Made by a program: the position numbers and the translations under genes. Below, in pieces: positions 44,138-55,370 of a DNA stretch of 64,000 nucleotides. A model generated the notes under the pieces. The model worked only from the letters and a program-made list of their open reading frames with translations. It was not told the DNA's origin and ran no database searches. Origin of the DNA: Pegoplata infirma (Eukaryota; Arthropoda; Insecta; Diptera; Anthomyiidae); assembly GCA_963921195.1 (NCBI GenBank), contig OY992536.1, forward strand, positions 109,270,778 to 109,334,777. The letters run 5' to 3'. Each line of letters starts with the position of its first letter. Within the stretch, counting starts at the first letter, position 1.

Positions 44138-46084
44138 GGGGCATTCCATGTGAAATTGGACACTTTGAAAAACTTTTTTTTTAGATTTTCCCAACTTGTT
44201 TACAGTTTTTAGTACCCTTCGAAAACTCCTTTGTGGTAAATTTTCAGATTTTTTTGATGACCCGTTCAAAAGATATCGAATTTTTAAAAATTGGTAGTTT
44301 GTTCCTTTACTCAAACTTCTTTTAATCATAACTTCTTCAATAATGGTCCAAATTTCAAATTTTTTTTTTCAAATTTTTGTTTTTCTAAGTACTTTCTAAA
44401 AAAAAATCCCAAAAAATTCTTAAAAGCGCTCTAGTATGCGATTTTTAAGTTTTAAAATTTAAATCTCATTTTTGAAACTGTTTGTACTCTTCGATTTTTT
44501 TGTAATTTTTTTGTGTAAAACTTCTATCAATTCTACAAATTTTTTGCCCAGGACGATCGTGGGATAACGATTATTACTATTTTTTAAAATTTTTTGAAAA
44601 AATTTTATTGTAATTTTCCAATCTTAAAATCATTTCTACTGCACCAATGGTGCGTCATAGAGGGGTCCTTTATAAGACCGACCCCCATTAGTTTTTACGT
44701 CTTAACATTTCTTTGGAACAAACTAATACCCTATCTCCAATTTCTAAGGGGGCTCCCACACAAAACGACATTTTTTAAAATTTGTTCCAACCGCTCTAAC
44801 TGCCCTAATAGTGCCCTTAGAGCAACAAAATGTATGATCGACCCACAATATTTTTTTAGTCCAAACATTTTTTCTGAACAAACCTACCCTCTATCTTTAA
44901 CTGTTAAGGCGGTCCCCATACAATTTTTTTTATTTTTTGTAAATTTGTTTTATTTAATCAGCTTCTACCGGTCCAATGGTGCGTCCGAGAGGGGTCATTA
45001 GTGAGACCGACCCACATTTATTTTTACCCTACAACATTTTTTCAAAACATACCTACGCCCTATCTCCACTCCCTAAGTAGGCTCCCATACAAAATTACAT
45101 TTTTATAAAATTTGCTCCAACTGTTATTTGTATGGGAGCCTACTAAGGGAGTGGAGATAGGGCGTAGGTATGTTTTGAAAAAATGTTGTAGGGTAAAAAT
45201 AAATGGGGGTCGGTCTCACTAATGACCCCTCTCGGACGCACCATTGGACCGGTAGAAGCTGATTAAATAAAACAAATTTACAAAAAATAAAAAAAATTGT
45301 ATGGGGACCGCCTTAACAGTTAAAGATAGAGGGTAGGTGTGTTCAGAGAAAATGTTTGGACGAAAAAAATATTGTGGGTCGGTCATACATTTTGTTGCTC
45401 TAAGGGCACTATTAGGGCAGTTAGAGCGGTTGGAACAAATTTTAAAAAATGTCGTTTTGTGTGGGAGCCCCCTTAGAAATTGGAGATAGGGTATTAGTTT
45501 GTTCCAAAGAAATGTTAAGACGTAAAAATTAATGGGGGTCGGTCTTATAAAGGACCCCTCTATGACGCACCATTGGAGCAGTAGAAATGATTTTAAGATT
45601 GGAAAATTACAATAAAATTTTTTCAAAAAATTTTAACAAATAGTAATAATCGTTATCCCACGATCGTCCTGGGCAAAAAATTTGTAGAATTGATAGAAGT
45701 TTTACACAAAAAAATTAAAAAAAAATCGAAGAGTACAAACAGTTTCAAAAATGAGATTTAAATTTTAAAACTTAAAAATCGCATACTAGAGCGCTTTTAA
45801 GAATTTTTTGGGATTTTTTTTTTAGAAAGTACTTAGAAAAACAAAAATTTTGAAAAAAAAAATTTGAAATTTGGACCATTATTGAAGAAGTTATGATTAA
45901 AAGAAGTTTGAGTAAAGGAACAAACTACCAATTTTTAAAAATTCGATATCTTTTGAACGGGTCATCAAAAAAATCTGAAAATTTACCACGAAGGAGTTTT
46001 CGAAGGGTACTAAAAACTGTAAGCAAATTGGGAAAATCTAAAAAAAAAGTTTTTCAAAGTGTCCGATTTCACATGGAATGCCCC
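44138..46084. mobile_element. 1.95-kb near-perfect palindrome, transposon-like
   Basis: Arms 44138-45092 and 45128-46084 are nearly identical in inverted orientation around a spacer of about 36 bp; the ends are GGGGCATTCCATGTGAAATT. It sits in the TATATA part of a mini-me, so the TSD cannot be resolved there (about 6-8 bp of AT). The arms repeat GTGCGTC...GAGGGGTC phrases and 'CTATCTCCAATTTCTAAGGG'. A related copy at 39222-42605 shows it is a family. Mirror-image 135-codon frames in the arms are not convincing genes. Confidence 0.85.
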
Positions 46085-47001
46085 ATATATATTCGTGATC
46101 CTCGATCGATTCTAAGACGATCTAGCGATGTCCGTCCGTATGTCTGTTGAAAACACGCTAACTTGAAAGTCTTTACGGAGGCTCCTGAAATTTGGCATAT
46201 AAAGTACTGCTCAAAATTATAGCGCACTTTAAATTATTTTTTACATCTTATTGTTTCTATTCAAAATATAAAAAAAAATTCAAGTTTTTTTTTGTCAATT
46301 AAACTTTTTTATTCAAATTTATTTAATTAAAGTCACAATTCAGCTTTATATAACACAACAAAAATATCAGAGGTGGTTTTATAAAAAAAGTCTTAAATAG
46401 ACTGTTCATAATTATAGCGCACTAAAAAAAAATAATTCATTAAATGAAAAGTTGATCAAAATTTAAACATAGCCTGATGAAATACTTGTTTCTTTAGCTT
46501 TTAAAAATACATTTAATCCTATTTGAAATCGATTTGACCGATTTGGAGCAGTCATTTATGGTTGCTTTCGATTAGATATCCTTCATATCGCTGATCAATT
46601 CACTTTTATAGTTATTTGGTAGATTTAAGGGGCACGATCGGTAGTAGACCCAATGTTTTCAATTGGGTTAATGTCTGGTGACTATTTTAATATCTTTTGG
46701 ACAATATAATTGGGGAAAATTGTTGTTGCCGAACCAGTATATCGAGAATTTCGCCTTATGACAGGGGGCATTATCACTTTAAATGCAGGCCTGGGTCGAT
46801 TCAGACCCAAATATTTGATCAAAATATGAGGGAAATTCTTCGAAAATTGAATCGATATAGCAGCTAGCATTTAAAAGTCCTTCTCAAAAGAGTAATAAGG
46901 CGGTACCATGGGCTGTAAAACATTTGCATACGCTAACAGAACCACCACAACGTTGTGTGCTTGGCTGGAACCAATATGGTTGATCCTTATCATGCATTGT
47001 A

Positions 47002-47064
47002 ATCACAATGGACCTCAGAGTCTACGTGTGTTGACGTAAAACGTCAGCAGCCACTTACAACCTA
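47002..47064 (+). mobile_element. 63-bp LOA-type LINE insertion with TSD
   Basis: ATCACAATGGACCTCAGAGT through GCCACTTACAACCTA equals the last part of the LINE 3' UTR (about 4744-4806). It is flanked by TCATGCATTGTA at 46990-47001 and 47065-47076 (14 bp if TA is included). This is extreme 5' truncation. Confidence 0.9.
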
Positions 47065-47189
47065 TCATGCATTGTACATCGAACAAATGATGGATTGTAA
47101 CCATTTATTACTTTATTATAATTTATTCATGACGATTAATTGATTAGTTGATTTATTGTAAAAATAAATCATGTTTTCAATGAACGATG

Positions 47190-47640
47190 CACGATAAGGA
47201 TCAACCATAATGGTTCCAGCCAAGCACACAACGTTGTGGTGGTTCTGTTAGCGTATGCAAATGTTTTACAGCCCATGGTACCGCCTTATTACTCTTTTGA
47301 GAAGGACTTTTAAATGCTAGCTGCTATATCGATTCAATTTTCGAAGAATTTCCCTCATATTTTGATCAAATATTTGGGTCTGAATCGACCCAGGCCTGCA
47401 TTTAAAGTGATAATGCCCCCTGTCATAAGGCGAAATTCTCGATATACTGGTTCGGCAACAACAATTTTCCCCAATTATATTGTCCAAAAGATATTAAAAT
47501 AGTCACCAGACATTAACCCAATTGAAAACATTGGGTCTACTACCGATCGTGCCCCTTAAATCTACCAAATAACTATAAAAGTGAATTGATCAGCGATATG
47601 AAGGATATCTAATCGAAAGCAACCATAAATGACTGCTCCA
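47190..47640 (+). pseudogene. Tc1-type transposase catalytic-domain remnant (mirrored in the left arm)
   Basis: Across frames one reads NAPCHKAKFSIYW (second Asp region, shifted) and SPDINPIENIGS at about 47502-47540, which is the SPDLNPIEN(L/I)W motif carrying the catalytic Glu of DD34E transposases. Stops and frameshifts break it. The reverse complement lies at about 46545-46990. The N-terminal DNA-binding part is absent. Confidence 0.65.
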
Positions 47641-48089
47641 AATCGGTCAAATCGATTTCAAATAGGATTAAATGTATTTTTAAAAGCTAAAGAAACAAGT
47701 ATTTCATCAGGCTATGTTTAAATTTTGATCAACTTTTCATTTAATGAATTATTTTTTTTTAGTGCGCTATAATTATGAACAGTCTATTTAAGATTTTTTT
47801 TATATAACCACCTCTGATATTTTTATTGTGTTATTTAAAACTGAATTGTGACTTTAATTAAATAAATTTGAATAAAAATGTTTAATTGACACAAAAAAAC
47901 TTGGAATTTTTTTGATATTTTGAACAGAAACAATTAGTTGTAAAAAATAATTTAAAGTGCGCTATAATTTTGAGCAGTACTTTATGTTGAGAATTTACCT
48001 TGTCAGGACCGAAATCGGTCCAGTGGTTCAAAAGTTATGAGCAAAAGAGTGAATTTCGGCAAGGGTTTTTCGCCAATTTACAAGATAAA

Positions 48090-48798
48090 CAAGTAATAGT
48101 GTTAAATTCGGCTGTGCCGAATCTTTTATACCCTCCAACATGGAAAAAAATAAAAAAAATGCAGGGGCGTTTTATTTTTTTTGGGGGGGGGGTCGTGGTG
48201 ATTGGGGGTGGTTCGTGGTGATTGGGGGGGGGGGGGGGAATTTGCTCTCAAATATGTGTTTAAAATTTCATTCTTATGCTTTTTGCACTAAAAAAATGCA
48301 AGTTTATCATAATTTATTTTTTTTATTCTACGCCCATAAAAGGAGGGCGGACCAAAAAACGACATTTTCTTATTCTTAGGGTCCAAATGCAGGACCTTGA
48401 ACTTCTTGTAGCATAAAAATTTTGAATTTGTTAAACAAAAAGACAAAAAATCATATAAAAAAATGATTTTTTTCAGAGGTTGGTTTAGTTCTTTAGAGGG
48501 GAACTTTTTTCCCCCTGGTCCGATTTTGCCCATTTCCGAACTTAACCTGCCTAGGACCATAAGACATATTCGTGCCAAACTTGAGGAGTTTGGCTCTTTT
48601 ATTTTGGACTGTATCGTGTTAACTACATACGGACGGACAAACGGACAGACGGACGGACGGACATCGCCAGAATGTCTTAGAATTGATCACTGATCAATAA
48701 TATATATACTTTATGGGGTCCCCAACCGATATTTCTATGCGTTACACACGGAATGACAAAGTGAGTATATCCCCATACTGTAGTTGGAGGGTATAAAA
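48090..48798 (-). repeat. mini-me-like repeat, second subfamily, minus strand
   Basis: From right to left: GGGTATA start, CTTTATGGGGTCCCCAACCG, GGACGGACGGACATCGCC (GTCY on the minus strand), CCCCCTGGTCCGATTTTGCC, and the hairpin TTCGGCTGTGCCGAA near 48108-48122. Poly-G runs at 48183-48240. Nested in the main mini-me. Confidence 0.75.
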
Positions 48799-49254
48799 AC
48801 ACGCTAACTTTCGAAAGGCACATATATTTTTTTGTTCTCCTGGCCTGGTTCATATTGAATTTCAGCCAAATCGGTCCAGTGGTTCATAAGTTATTAGCAA
48901 AACCATAAATTTCAGATTCGCTTCACCTTAAATTCACGTGCTGAAAAACCCAATCCTTAAAAAAAAGCTTTAAAAACATTGGAAAGCCACAAAATTACTT
49001 TAAAAAGTATTTTTGTCACTCAAAAATATTTTTACACTAAAAAAAATTTACACTCGAAAAAAATTTTACACTCAAAAAAAATTGTAATTTTTCTTTCTTT
49101 TACAAAAATGTCAAAAAAAAGTTTTTTACTCAAAATAAAATATTTTTAATCAAAATTGTTCATTTTTTCACGTTAGAAAATTTACCATTCATTAAGGGCA
49201 TTGTGGAGGGTATTCATAGATTCGGTCAAGTCGAATTTAACTTTTCTACTTGTT

Positions 49255-49585
49255 TTCATTTGTTTTAGATTATCTGCTATGTGATGGAAATCGAACGTTT
49301 TCAATTTCGATCGATTTCATTAAAAATCGAAATTCGAAAAGTTAACAGAAAAGCCAAAATAACTTGAAATTGTTTTTAAAGGCTTGAGTATAATCAAATA
49401 AATGAATTCATACAATTTTATCTTATTTTTCATACAAATATTTCAAAATTATCGAAATTGAAATTTCAAAAACGATCGATTTGAAATCGAACGGGGGTAT
49501 ATTTTTCTTAAAAATACGGAAAACAAAGTAGATTAATTTTATGTCAATTTTAACTAGAAAGTTAGAAACCAAATTTTATACTTTA
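49255..49585. other. No gene recognised
   Basis: AT-rich with ATCGA-type inverted motifs (49290-49490, for example TTTCGATCGATTTC). No ORF of note. Confidence 0.4.
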
Positions 49586-49908
49586 GTTCATACACATTTG
49601 AGGACTAGATTGGGTCCATACACCTTGGCTTCGGATCCCATGGGTCCAGACCCTATTGGCTCGAGGGTCACCATAGATCTTTATACAAAGCTTTTGTTCG
49701 TTTCGCTCTACCTTGCTTAGTTTTTGAGATATGGAAATTAGGGGCCTGGTAGGGTCTTGAGAATTTTATAAGCTGGATGACTTCAAAACTATTACTCCGA
49801 GGGTTTTCGGGTATTTTACGGTAGTGCTCACGAGTCAAGAGCTACAAAAAAGTCGTTGGACTTTTTCTCGTGTCGGATATGTGCATTAGCCGCATGGGTT
49901 TAAAATTT
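49586..49908. repeat. Diverged relative of the TA-MITE interior
   Basis: TTCATACACATTTGAGGAC, TTGTTCGTTTCGCTCTACCT, GCTTAGTTTTTGAGATA and ATTACTCCGAGGGTTTTCGG follow the same order as in the MITE copy at 24278-25766 (25027-25330), but the terminal CACTC parts are absent. Confidence 0.6.
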
Positions 49909-50287
49909 TTTCTACTTTGCATAATTTTTTAAAGTGGCCTAACTAGGAAAAATCGCCCATAAAGTTACGATTTTGTGATTTTTTATTACTTAAAAGATTT
50001 TTTATTACATAATTCGCGGAAAAAAATTAGGGGCCCCTAGTGATGTACTTATTGGACATGATGGGTTCAGCGTTCAATTTAGCTGCAATCGGTACAGTCA
50101 GGGTTGAAAATCGGAATTTTGAAATAGTACTGGAGCATAACCAAAAAGGTACTTTTTCGCCCTTGACCAGTTTCTGTACGACGAACGTCATTCGTCTGTG
50201 ACGAATTTGCATGTCTTTTGTTACAATAACAAAATACATGCGAACTCGTCGCAGACAAAAATTGTTTAATATTTAATTTAATATTAA

Positions 50288-50956
50288 CAGGGAAACCAAA
50301 AATATGCTTTAAAAAATGCGTTTTATGCGCTTTAAAACATTCCCTTAAAAACAGAAAATATGCTCTAAAACACTAAAAATATGCTCTTAAAAAAAATTAT
50401 GTCCCATTTTTTTGCAGTGTTTTTTACAATTTGTTAGGGAATAGACCTTCCAAATACCGTTATGTGCGGTAGTTAGAGGGTTAAATATGTTCTACAAAAA
50501 TAGTTGCCTTAATATTTTCTACCAAGTTGCTGAATATACCCAGATCTAAAGAAAACTTATTTTCATATACCGATTTGAAGCAAAAACAGGCCAAAGGGGA
50601 ATCAATCGTCACAATTCCGTAATTGTTGAAAAAAAACATCCTTGTTGGATAAAAAAATTTAAAAATAAATTTTCCAAAAATTAAAAAAAATGCTCTTAAA
50701 ATGCAAAAAAAAATGCTCTAAAAAGTGGAAAAATGCTCTAAAAATTGAAAATATGCTCTTAAAATATGATCTTATGCTAAAATATGCTCTTAAACCTAAA
50801 ATATGCAAAAATATGCTCTTAAGGCTAAAATATGCAAAAATATGCTCTAACAAATCGATGCCAGATTTCTTATAAACTTCTGAAACGGATGAATACCTTA
50901 CCCATTTATCAATAAAATGCACAGGAAAAAACATGATACTGCATATTTTTGGTTTC
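50288..50956. mobile_element. hAT-type MITE with ATATGCTC motifs, right end decayed
   Basis: Reverse-complement relative of 56232-56922. Left end CAGGGAAACCAAAAATATGC intact; at the right GCATATTTTTGGTTTC is followed by TTATATTCAGG instead of CCTG. Repeated AATATGCTCTTAAA motifs on both sides of a unique middle (GTCACAATTCCGTAATTG). Confidence 0.8.
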
Positions 50957-51306
50957 TTATATTCAGGACATCCCTATCCATTTGTTTATTTTTTTAGAGA
51001 AAACTCCAATAAAGGTTGACCAAAATTAAAAATATCATGTATTTAAAGCTTTAGAAGCAATTTTTCTTTGAAAATCGATAGATTTTCAGAATTGATTTAG
51101 ATTTGGTTGAACAAATTTATGAAATCGTTTGGTATAGAAAAGGTACTAAATCAGTCGCGGGGGTTAGGTTAGGTTGTAAGTGGCTGCTGACGTTTTACGT
51201 CAACACATGTAGACTCTGAGGTCCATTGTGATACCACGGGACCGTAATAGGTTTCCCTACTAGTCCCTGTCGTTAAACCAGTTTGAGCTTCTTATGAAAC
51301 TCCTTA

Positions 51307-52187
51307 CACTCCAAAAAATACGTTAGTAGATTTACTAATTTTTTTTTTTGCTAATGCTAGTTAGCTAACTTTTAGCAAATTTTTAGTTGAGATTAGCATG
51401 TTAGCAAAAAATTCTTGTAAACTTCATTTAGCACATTAGCAATTTTAAACAAACGTTGAACTAATTTCTTTTGCTAAGATTTGAAATTGAGTTGACAACA
51501 TTTTTACAAGATTTTTTGCTAACTTTAGCAAAAATAAATGGTAATTTTTTTTTTATTTTCAGAAAACTTAAAATGGCTCTATCTCGGAAACTAAGCCAGA
51601 TAGAGCAAAATGGAGGGCATTTTTGGTTCTTAGAATCTCCATACTTTCGCGGGTCCTCTTCACATGTGTGGACCCTAATGGGCCCTAACTTTGGATCCAA
51701 AAAAGTTAGCATTCCCGAAAATTTTAAAATGCTCATATCTCGGTAAATATTGCCGACACAATAAAAAGTCCAAAAGCATTTTTGTAGCCCTTAATACGCA
51801 GAACAAGACCGCAAAATAGTGAAAAGCTCCCCGAGTAATATTTTTTAAGTTATAGAGTTTTTTAATTCTCAAGACCCCAGTGGTCCCCTATAATCACGTA
51901 TCTCAAAAACTAAGCAAGGTAGAGCTAAACGGACACAAATTTTGGATCAAAAACTATGACGATTTTTAAGGAACCTAACTAGGTCTAGGCCCATCGGGGT
52001 CTAGTCCTATCGGGTCCGAACCCAATGGGGTCCTCAAATGTGTCAAAAAAAATTTTTTTTGTTAACTAATTACTAGCAAAACATTTTTGCTAACTTTAGC
52101 AAAAAAATTGTGGGTTCAAAATCAGCAAATTTTCTTGTAGGTTTACAAGCTTTTTTTGCTAACATTACAGTTTTTTTTTTTTGAGTG
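51307..52187. mobile_element. TA-flanked MITE, copy 3
   Basis: CACTCCAAAAAATACGTTAG to TTTTTTTTGAGTG, with TA at 51305-51306 and 52188-52189. The LINE reads ...AACTCCTTA | TAGATGTTG..., while the intact LINE has CTCCTTAGATG (reverse of 4664-4674), so exactly TA was duplicated. Opposite orientation to copies 1 and 2. Confidence 0.92.
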
Positions 52188-52331
52188 TAGATGTTGAATT
52201 TTGACATCCGACAAATCAGAAAGATCGTACAGCTCCCTAGATCCCAGTGAAGCAAGTCTCTGACCAGAAAGTGCCGGGCAATGGCAAAAAAAGTGTTCGA
52301 TAGTTTCCAACTCCTCATCATCCATGCAACT

Positions 52332-53342
52332 TCAGCAAAAGTCATTCGACGGCACATTTAACCGCTCTGCGTGCTTCCCTATAAGACAGTGTCCGGTAAT
52401 TATAGAAACCACCGTGGAAATCTGTCCTCTTGGAAGCGATATCAGCTCTCTAAGGGCAGATCTTGTTTTCAGAAACATTGAATCCAGGGACTTGACCGCG
52501 GCTTGACTGTCAGTATAGATGTTGACTGCGGTTGTAGACAAGACATTGCAGCTCAACCAGTCAGCCACTTCCTTTATTGCCAGCATCTCTGCCTGGTAAA
52601 CACTGCAATGATCTGGCAATCTTCGAGCCAGGCTCAATCCAAGCTCGTCCGAATAGACTCCAAAGCCCACTTGTTCGTGCAGCCTCGATCCATCTGTGTA
52701 AAAATTTATGGTGGCTCCACTACCCGGAATGCCCCCCATCCAAGACTCCCTGGATGGTATCATAGTGGTAAAGTGGCGCTCAAAGAGGCTCAAAGGTGGA
52801 GCACAGTCCACATTTTGTGGTATTTTTATCTTCTTCAAGATCGCGCTATGGCCACAATCGCTGCTCCTCCATTGCAGCGTGCTATTAAGTCGAATTGCCG
52901 ACGCAGCCACATACTGCCTACCCAATATGTCCAATGGTATCAGGTGAAGGAGGATTTCTAATGCAGCCGTAGGTGTAGTACGAAGAGCACCAGTGATGCA
53001 CATCGACGCCATTCTCTGTACCTTCGTGATAAAGACACAGTTCGCTTTTGTTTCTAAAGCAGGCCACCAGACAATGATCCCATACAGCAAAATTGGACGC
53101 ACCACTGCTGTATAGATCCAATGAACGACTTGAGGGCTAAAACTCCATCGTTTTCCAATGGCCCTTTTACAGGTATATAAAGCAATCGTTGTTTTTCTGA
53201 CCCGTTCCGCAATATTACGCCTGAAATTCAACTTCCTATCTAGAAATACTCCAAGATACTTGGCTCCATCTGAGAAGGTGATTTCAGTGCCGTCCAGAGA
53301 AATAGGATCAAAAGCAGGAATCTTATTTTTCCTTGTAAACAA
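52332..53342 (-). pseudogene. LOA-type ORF2 fragment: RT end and RNase H with a deletion
   Basis: 336 codons from the KYLGVFLDRKLNF region through RNase H FYTDGSRLHEQVGFGVYSDE and IYTDSQAAVKSLDSMFLKTR, almost identical to ORF2 of the first LINE. After KTRSAL it jumps to RELISLPRG: about 280 bp (equivalent to about 4126-4407) are deleted in frame, removing the VPGHR and ADELAR part of RNase H. Upstream at about 53347-53373 a 16-bp tandem duplication (ACAAGCTCTGTTTT twice) shifts the frame; YADD-region DNA follows at about 53480. The rest of the C-terminus lies beyond the MITE. Confidence 0.85.
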
Positions 53343-53667
53343 AACAAGCTCTGTTTTACAAGCTCTGTTTTACTCCTAGACCACAGTCTCTTGCCCATTT
53401 AGACAGAGCTTTTAGAGAACCCTGAAGAATGTCCCTCAATGTTGGCAGATGCTTCCCCTTTACCGCTATCGCGACATCGTCAGCATATGCGACAACATGA
53501 CAACCACGTGCTTCTAGAGATAGCAGCATTAAATTCAGTGCCAGGTTCCAAAGAAGCGGCTAAAGAACACCTCCTCCTCCAGTCGCGGGGGTACTATGGT
53601 ATCTTTGATAGTGAAAAAGTACTGAATAAAGTACTAAAGTACTAACTTTTCCATCCCTGGGTACAGT

Positions 53668-54890
53668 ATCTACTTACTGAATAAATTAATTACAAAACAA
53701 ATTATTAAAAATAAACTAATGTCCACCGTTGCGTATGATTGTTATTTAAAGGCAATTACAACATTAAGTATACGCCACTTATACAATTTTTGAAGTGATG
53801 ATATTAGTGGTATTCATATAAACGTATAAACACCTTGTATACCGTGTATGCCTGGTATGTTTATACAATTTATGTCAAACTCCATTTATAAAAAATAAGT
53901 TTGGTAAGTTTATACGATATATTAGATGTATACGAGTTTAAATGAATACGGCCATTATTATAATAAAAGTTCACCAAATTCAAATGCGTGTAAGTTTGCT
54001 TTTGGTTTTATTCCATTCCGATTTTGGTTGTTGCACTGTGTTACCGAACAACTTATATAAAGTAAATGTTAATACTTTTCTGAGAGCGACCTACTGTATC
54101 TTTTATACGGGTCTGTTACTTTTTATCACTTTCTAGTTTTTTTCTCAGCAGTTTAGCAGTGATTATGCAAAATAAATAATATGGTGCTGTAAGTACTATT
54201 TGCTTACTGTGCATAAAAATTACGTGCATAAAAACAAAAGTAATGCATTTTTTATTTGCTGGGGACGTTTTTAAAATAAAAACGTTAATAAAAAATTATG
54301 CAAAATATTACAAAAAAAGGACCTCAGTGACCACAAAATGTAGTACAATTTTTCAATGTCACCTACAAAACAATAGACAAGGTTATAGTATTTGCAACAT
54401 TTTATAACCGTTGGATGAAGCATACAACAACAACAACAAAAAAAACTAAACCAATTTATGTATATTTTATACAAACAATAAACAAACAAAAACATAGAAA
54501 ATTACTAGTTAAAGGAATAAAAAATAAAACAAACAAAAAAAATATGTATATATTGAAAAATTGCAATTTCAAGGATATTATAAGGCATTGTTTTCTCTAT
54601 ACATATTTGTATGTAAGTAGGTATTTTAGGATGGGCCGTTTTTACACTTTTTCTCTGATCGAATACAGCTAACCGGGAAAGGCGGGCCACCCATACTGCA
54701 CTCAAAAAAAGACTTTGTGGGACTCCTGTATTTATGAAGTCCCATCTCTGTTATTTTATAGAAAATACTTTGTTACTTTTATTTAAATTTTATGAAACTA
54801 TTCATCTTTGATTTTAAAATTTGTTTATAAATTGAAAGTTGAAAATAAATAAAATCAGAATACTTTTTAATTCGAAAAGACACACATCGT
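53668..54890. other. AT-rich DNA with a dispersed short repeat
   Basis: Mostly unrecognised. 54612-54690 (GGATGGGCCGTTTTTACACT, CTCTGATCGAATACAGCTAA) recurs inverted at about 59930-60000. No convincing ORF. Confidence 0.4.
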
Positions 54891-55370
54891 CTTATTGGCG
54901 CCCAACGCAAAATTTAAAAAGGAAAATCATTTTCAAATTTTCCTGCTGCATCCTTGTCGTCGAGGATATTCCTGCATTACAAATTCCTGGTTTACCGGAA
55001 AAATTCTGTGCCGCCTTATTGGCGCCCAACATAAAATTTTTAAAAAAGGATTTTTTCGTGTTCCTGCTGTATCCCTCGTTTTCGAGGAAATTTAAATATC
55101 TCCTGCCGGTACGAACTCCTGAATTACCGGAAACATTTTACAACCTGGTTATCCAGTCGCTCTACAAATTCCTGGCTCACCGGAAAATTGCACATCCTGG
55201 TCATCCAGTCGCCTTACAAATTCCTGGCTCACCGGAAAGTTTCACATCCTGGTTATCCAGTCGCTCTACAAATTCCTGGCTCACCGGAAAATTGCACATC
55301 CGGGTCATCCAGTCGCCTTACAAATTCCTGGCTCACCGGAAAGTTTCACATCCTGGTTATCCAGCTTAAT
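54890..55370 (+). repeat. Short tandem repeats, possibly an LTR-element leader
   Basis: Two units about 124 bp apart share TTATTGGCGCCCAAC (54892, 55016), and four 52-bp units (CAAATTCCTGGCTCACCGGA at 55165, 55217, 55269, 55321) alternate between two variants. TTGGCGCCCAAC resembles a retrovirus-like primer binding site, but no LTR pair, gag or pol is present. The frame 54839-55369 is made of repeats and is not counted as a gene. Confidence 0.5.

Larger units (their letters stand above)
46202..47982. mobile_element. Fold-back Tc1 derivative (catalytic part)
   Basis: TA at 46200-46201 and 47983-47984; ends AAGTACTGCTCAAAATTATA in inverted orientation. Arms of about 800 bp are nearly identical; the spacer (about 47002-47175) contains a short LOA insertion. 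Both arms carry the same part of a Tc1-type transposase. Confidence 0.85.
44041..49254 (+). repeat. mini-me repeat, main subfamily, split by three insertions
   Basis: Starts TTATACCCTACACTCTAGTG, broken at 44138, resumes 46085 (ATATATTCGTGATCC, core, GTCCGTCCGTATGTCTGTT), broken at 46202, resumes 47985 (GTTGAGAATTTACCTTGTCA), broken at about 48090, and resumes 48799 to end GATTCGGTCAAGTCGAATTT then ACTTGTTTT. Joining the parts reproduces the order of the copies at 36246 and 63030. Confidence 0.85.
51164..53579 (-). mobile_element. 5'-truncated LOA-type LINE with TSD, split by a MITE
   Basis: TSD CAGTCGCGGGGG at 51152-51163 and 53580-53591. The 3' end (TTAGGTTAGGTTGTAAGTGG on the minus strand) is at the left. 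The copy reads into RT and is cut in motif B (GTPQGG region) at 53579. It is very similar to the first LINE, so both are young. Confidence 0.92.
50099..53659. mobile_element. hAT-type element, CAGGG family, holding three nested insertions
   Basis: 8-bp TSD GGTACAGT at 50091-50098 and 53660-53667. Ends CAGGGTTGAAAA and, inverted, CAGGGATGGAAAA. Own sequence is left only at 50099-50287, about 50957-51163 and 53580-53659 (AGTCGCGGGGGTACTATGGT). The rest is a second hAT and a LOA LINE. Confidence 0.85.

Noticed and set aside
44594..45626. Two identical 135-codon frames on opposite strands
   Set aside because: They are mirror images produced by the palindrome; no domain motif, and the diverged copy at 39222-42605 does not keep the frame.
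54839..55369. 176-codon ORF
   Set aside because: Made almost wholly of 52-bp and ~124-bp tandem units; 52 is not a multiple of 3, so the repeated DNA is read in changing frames.
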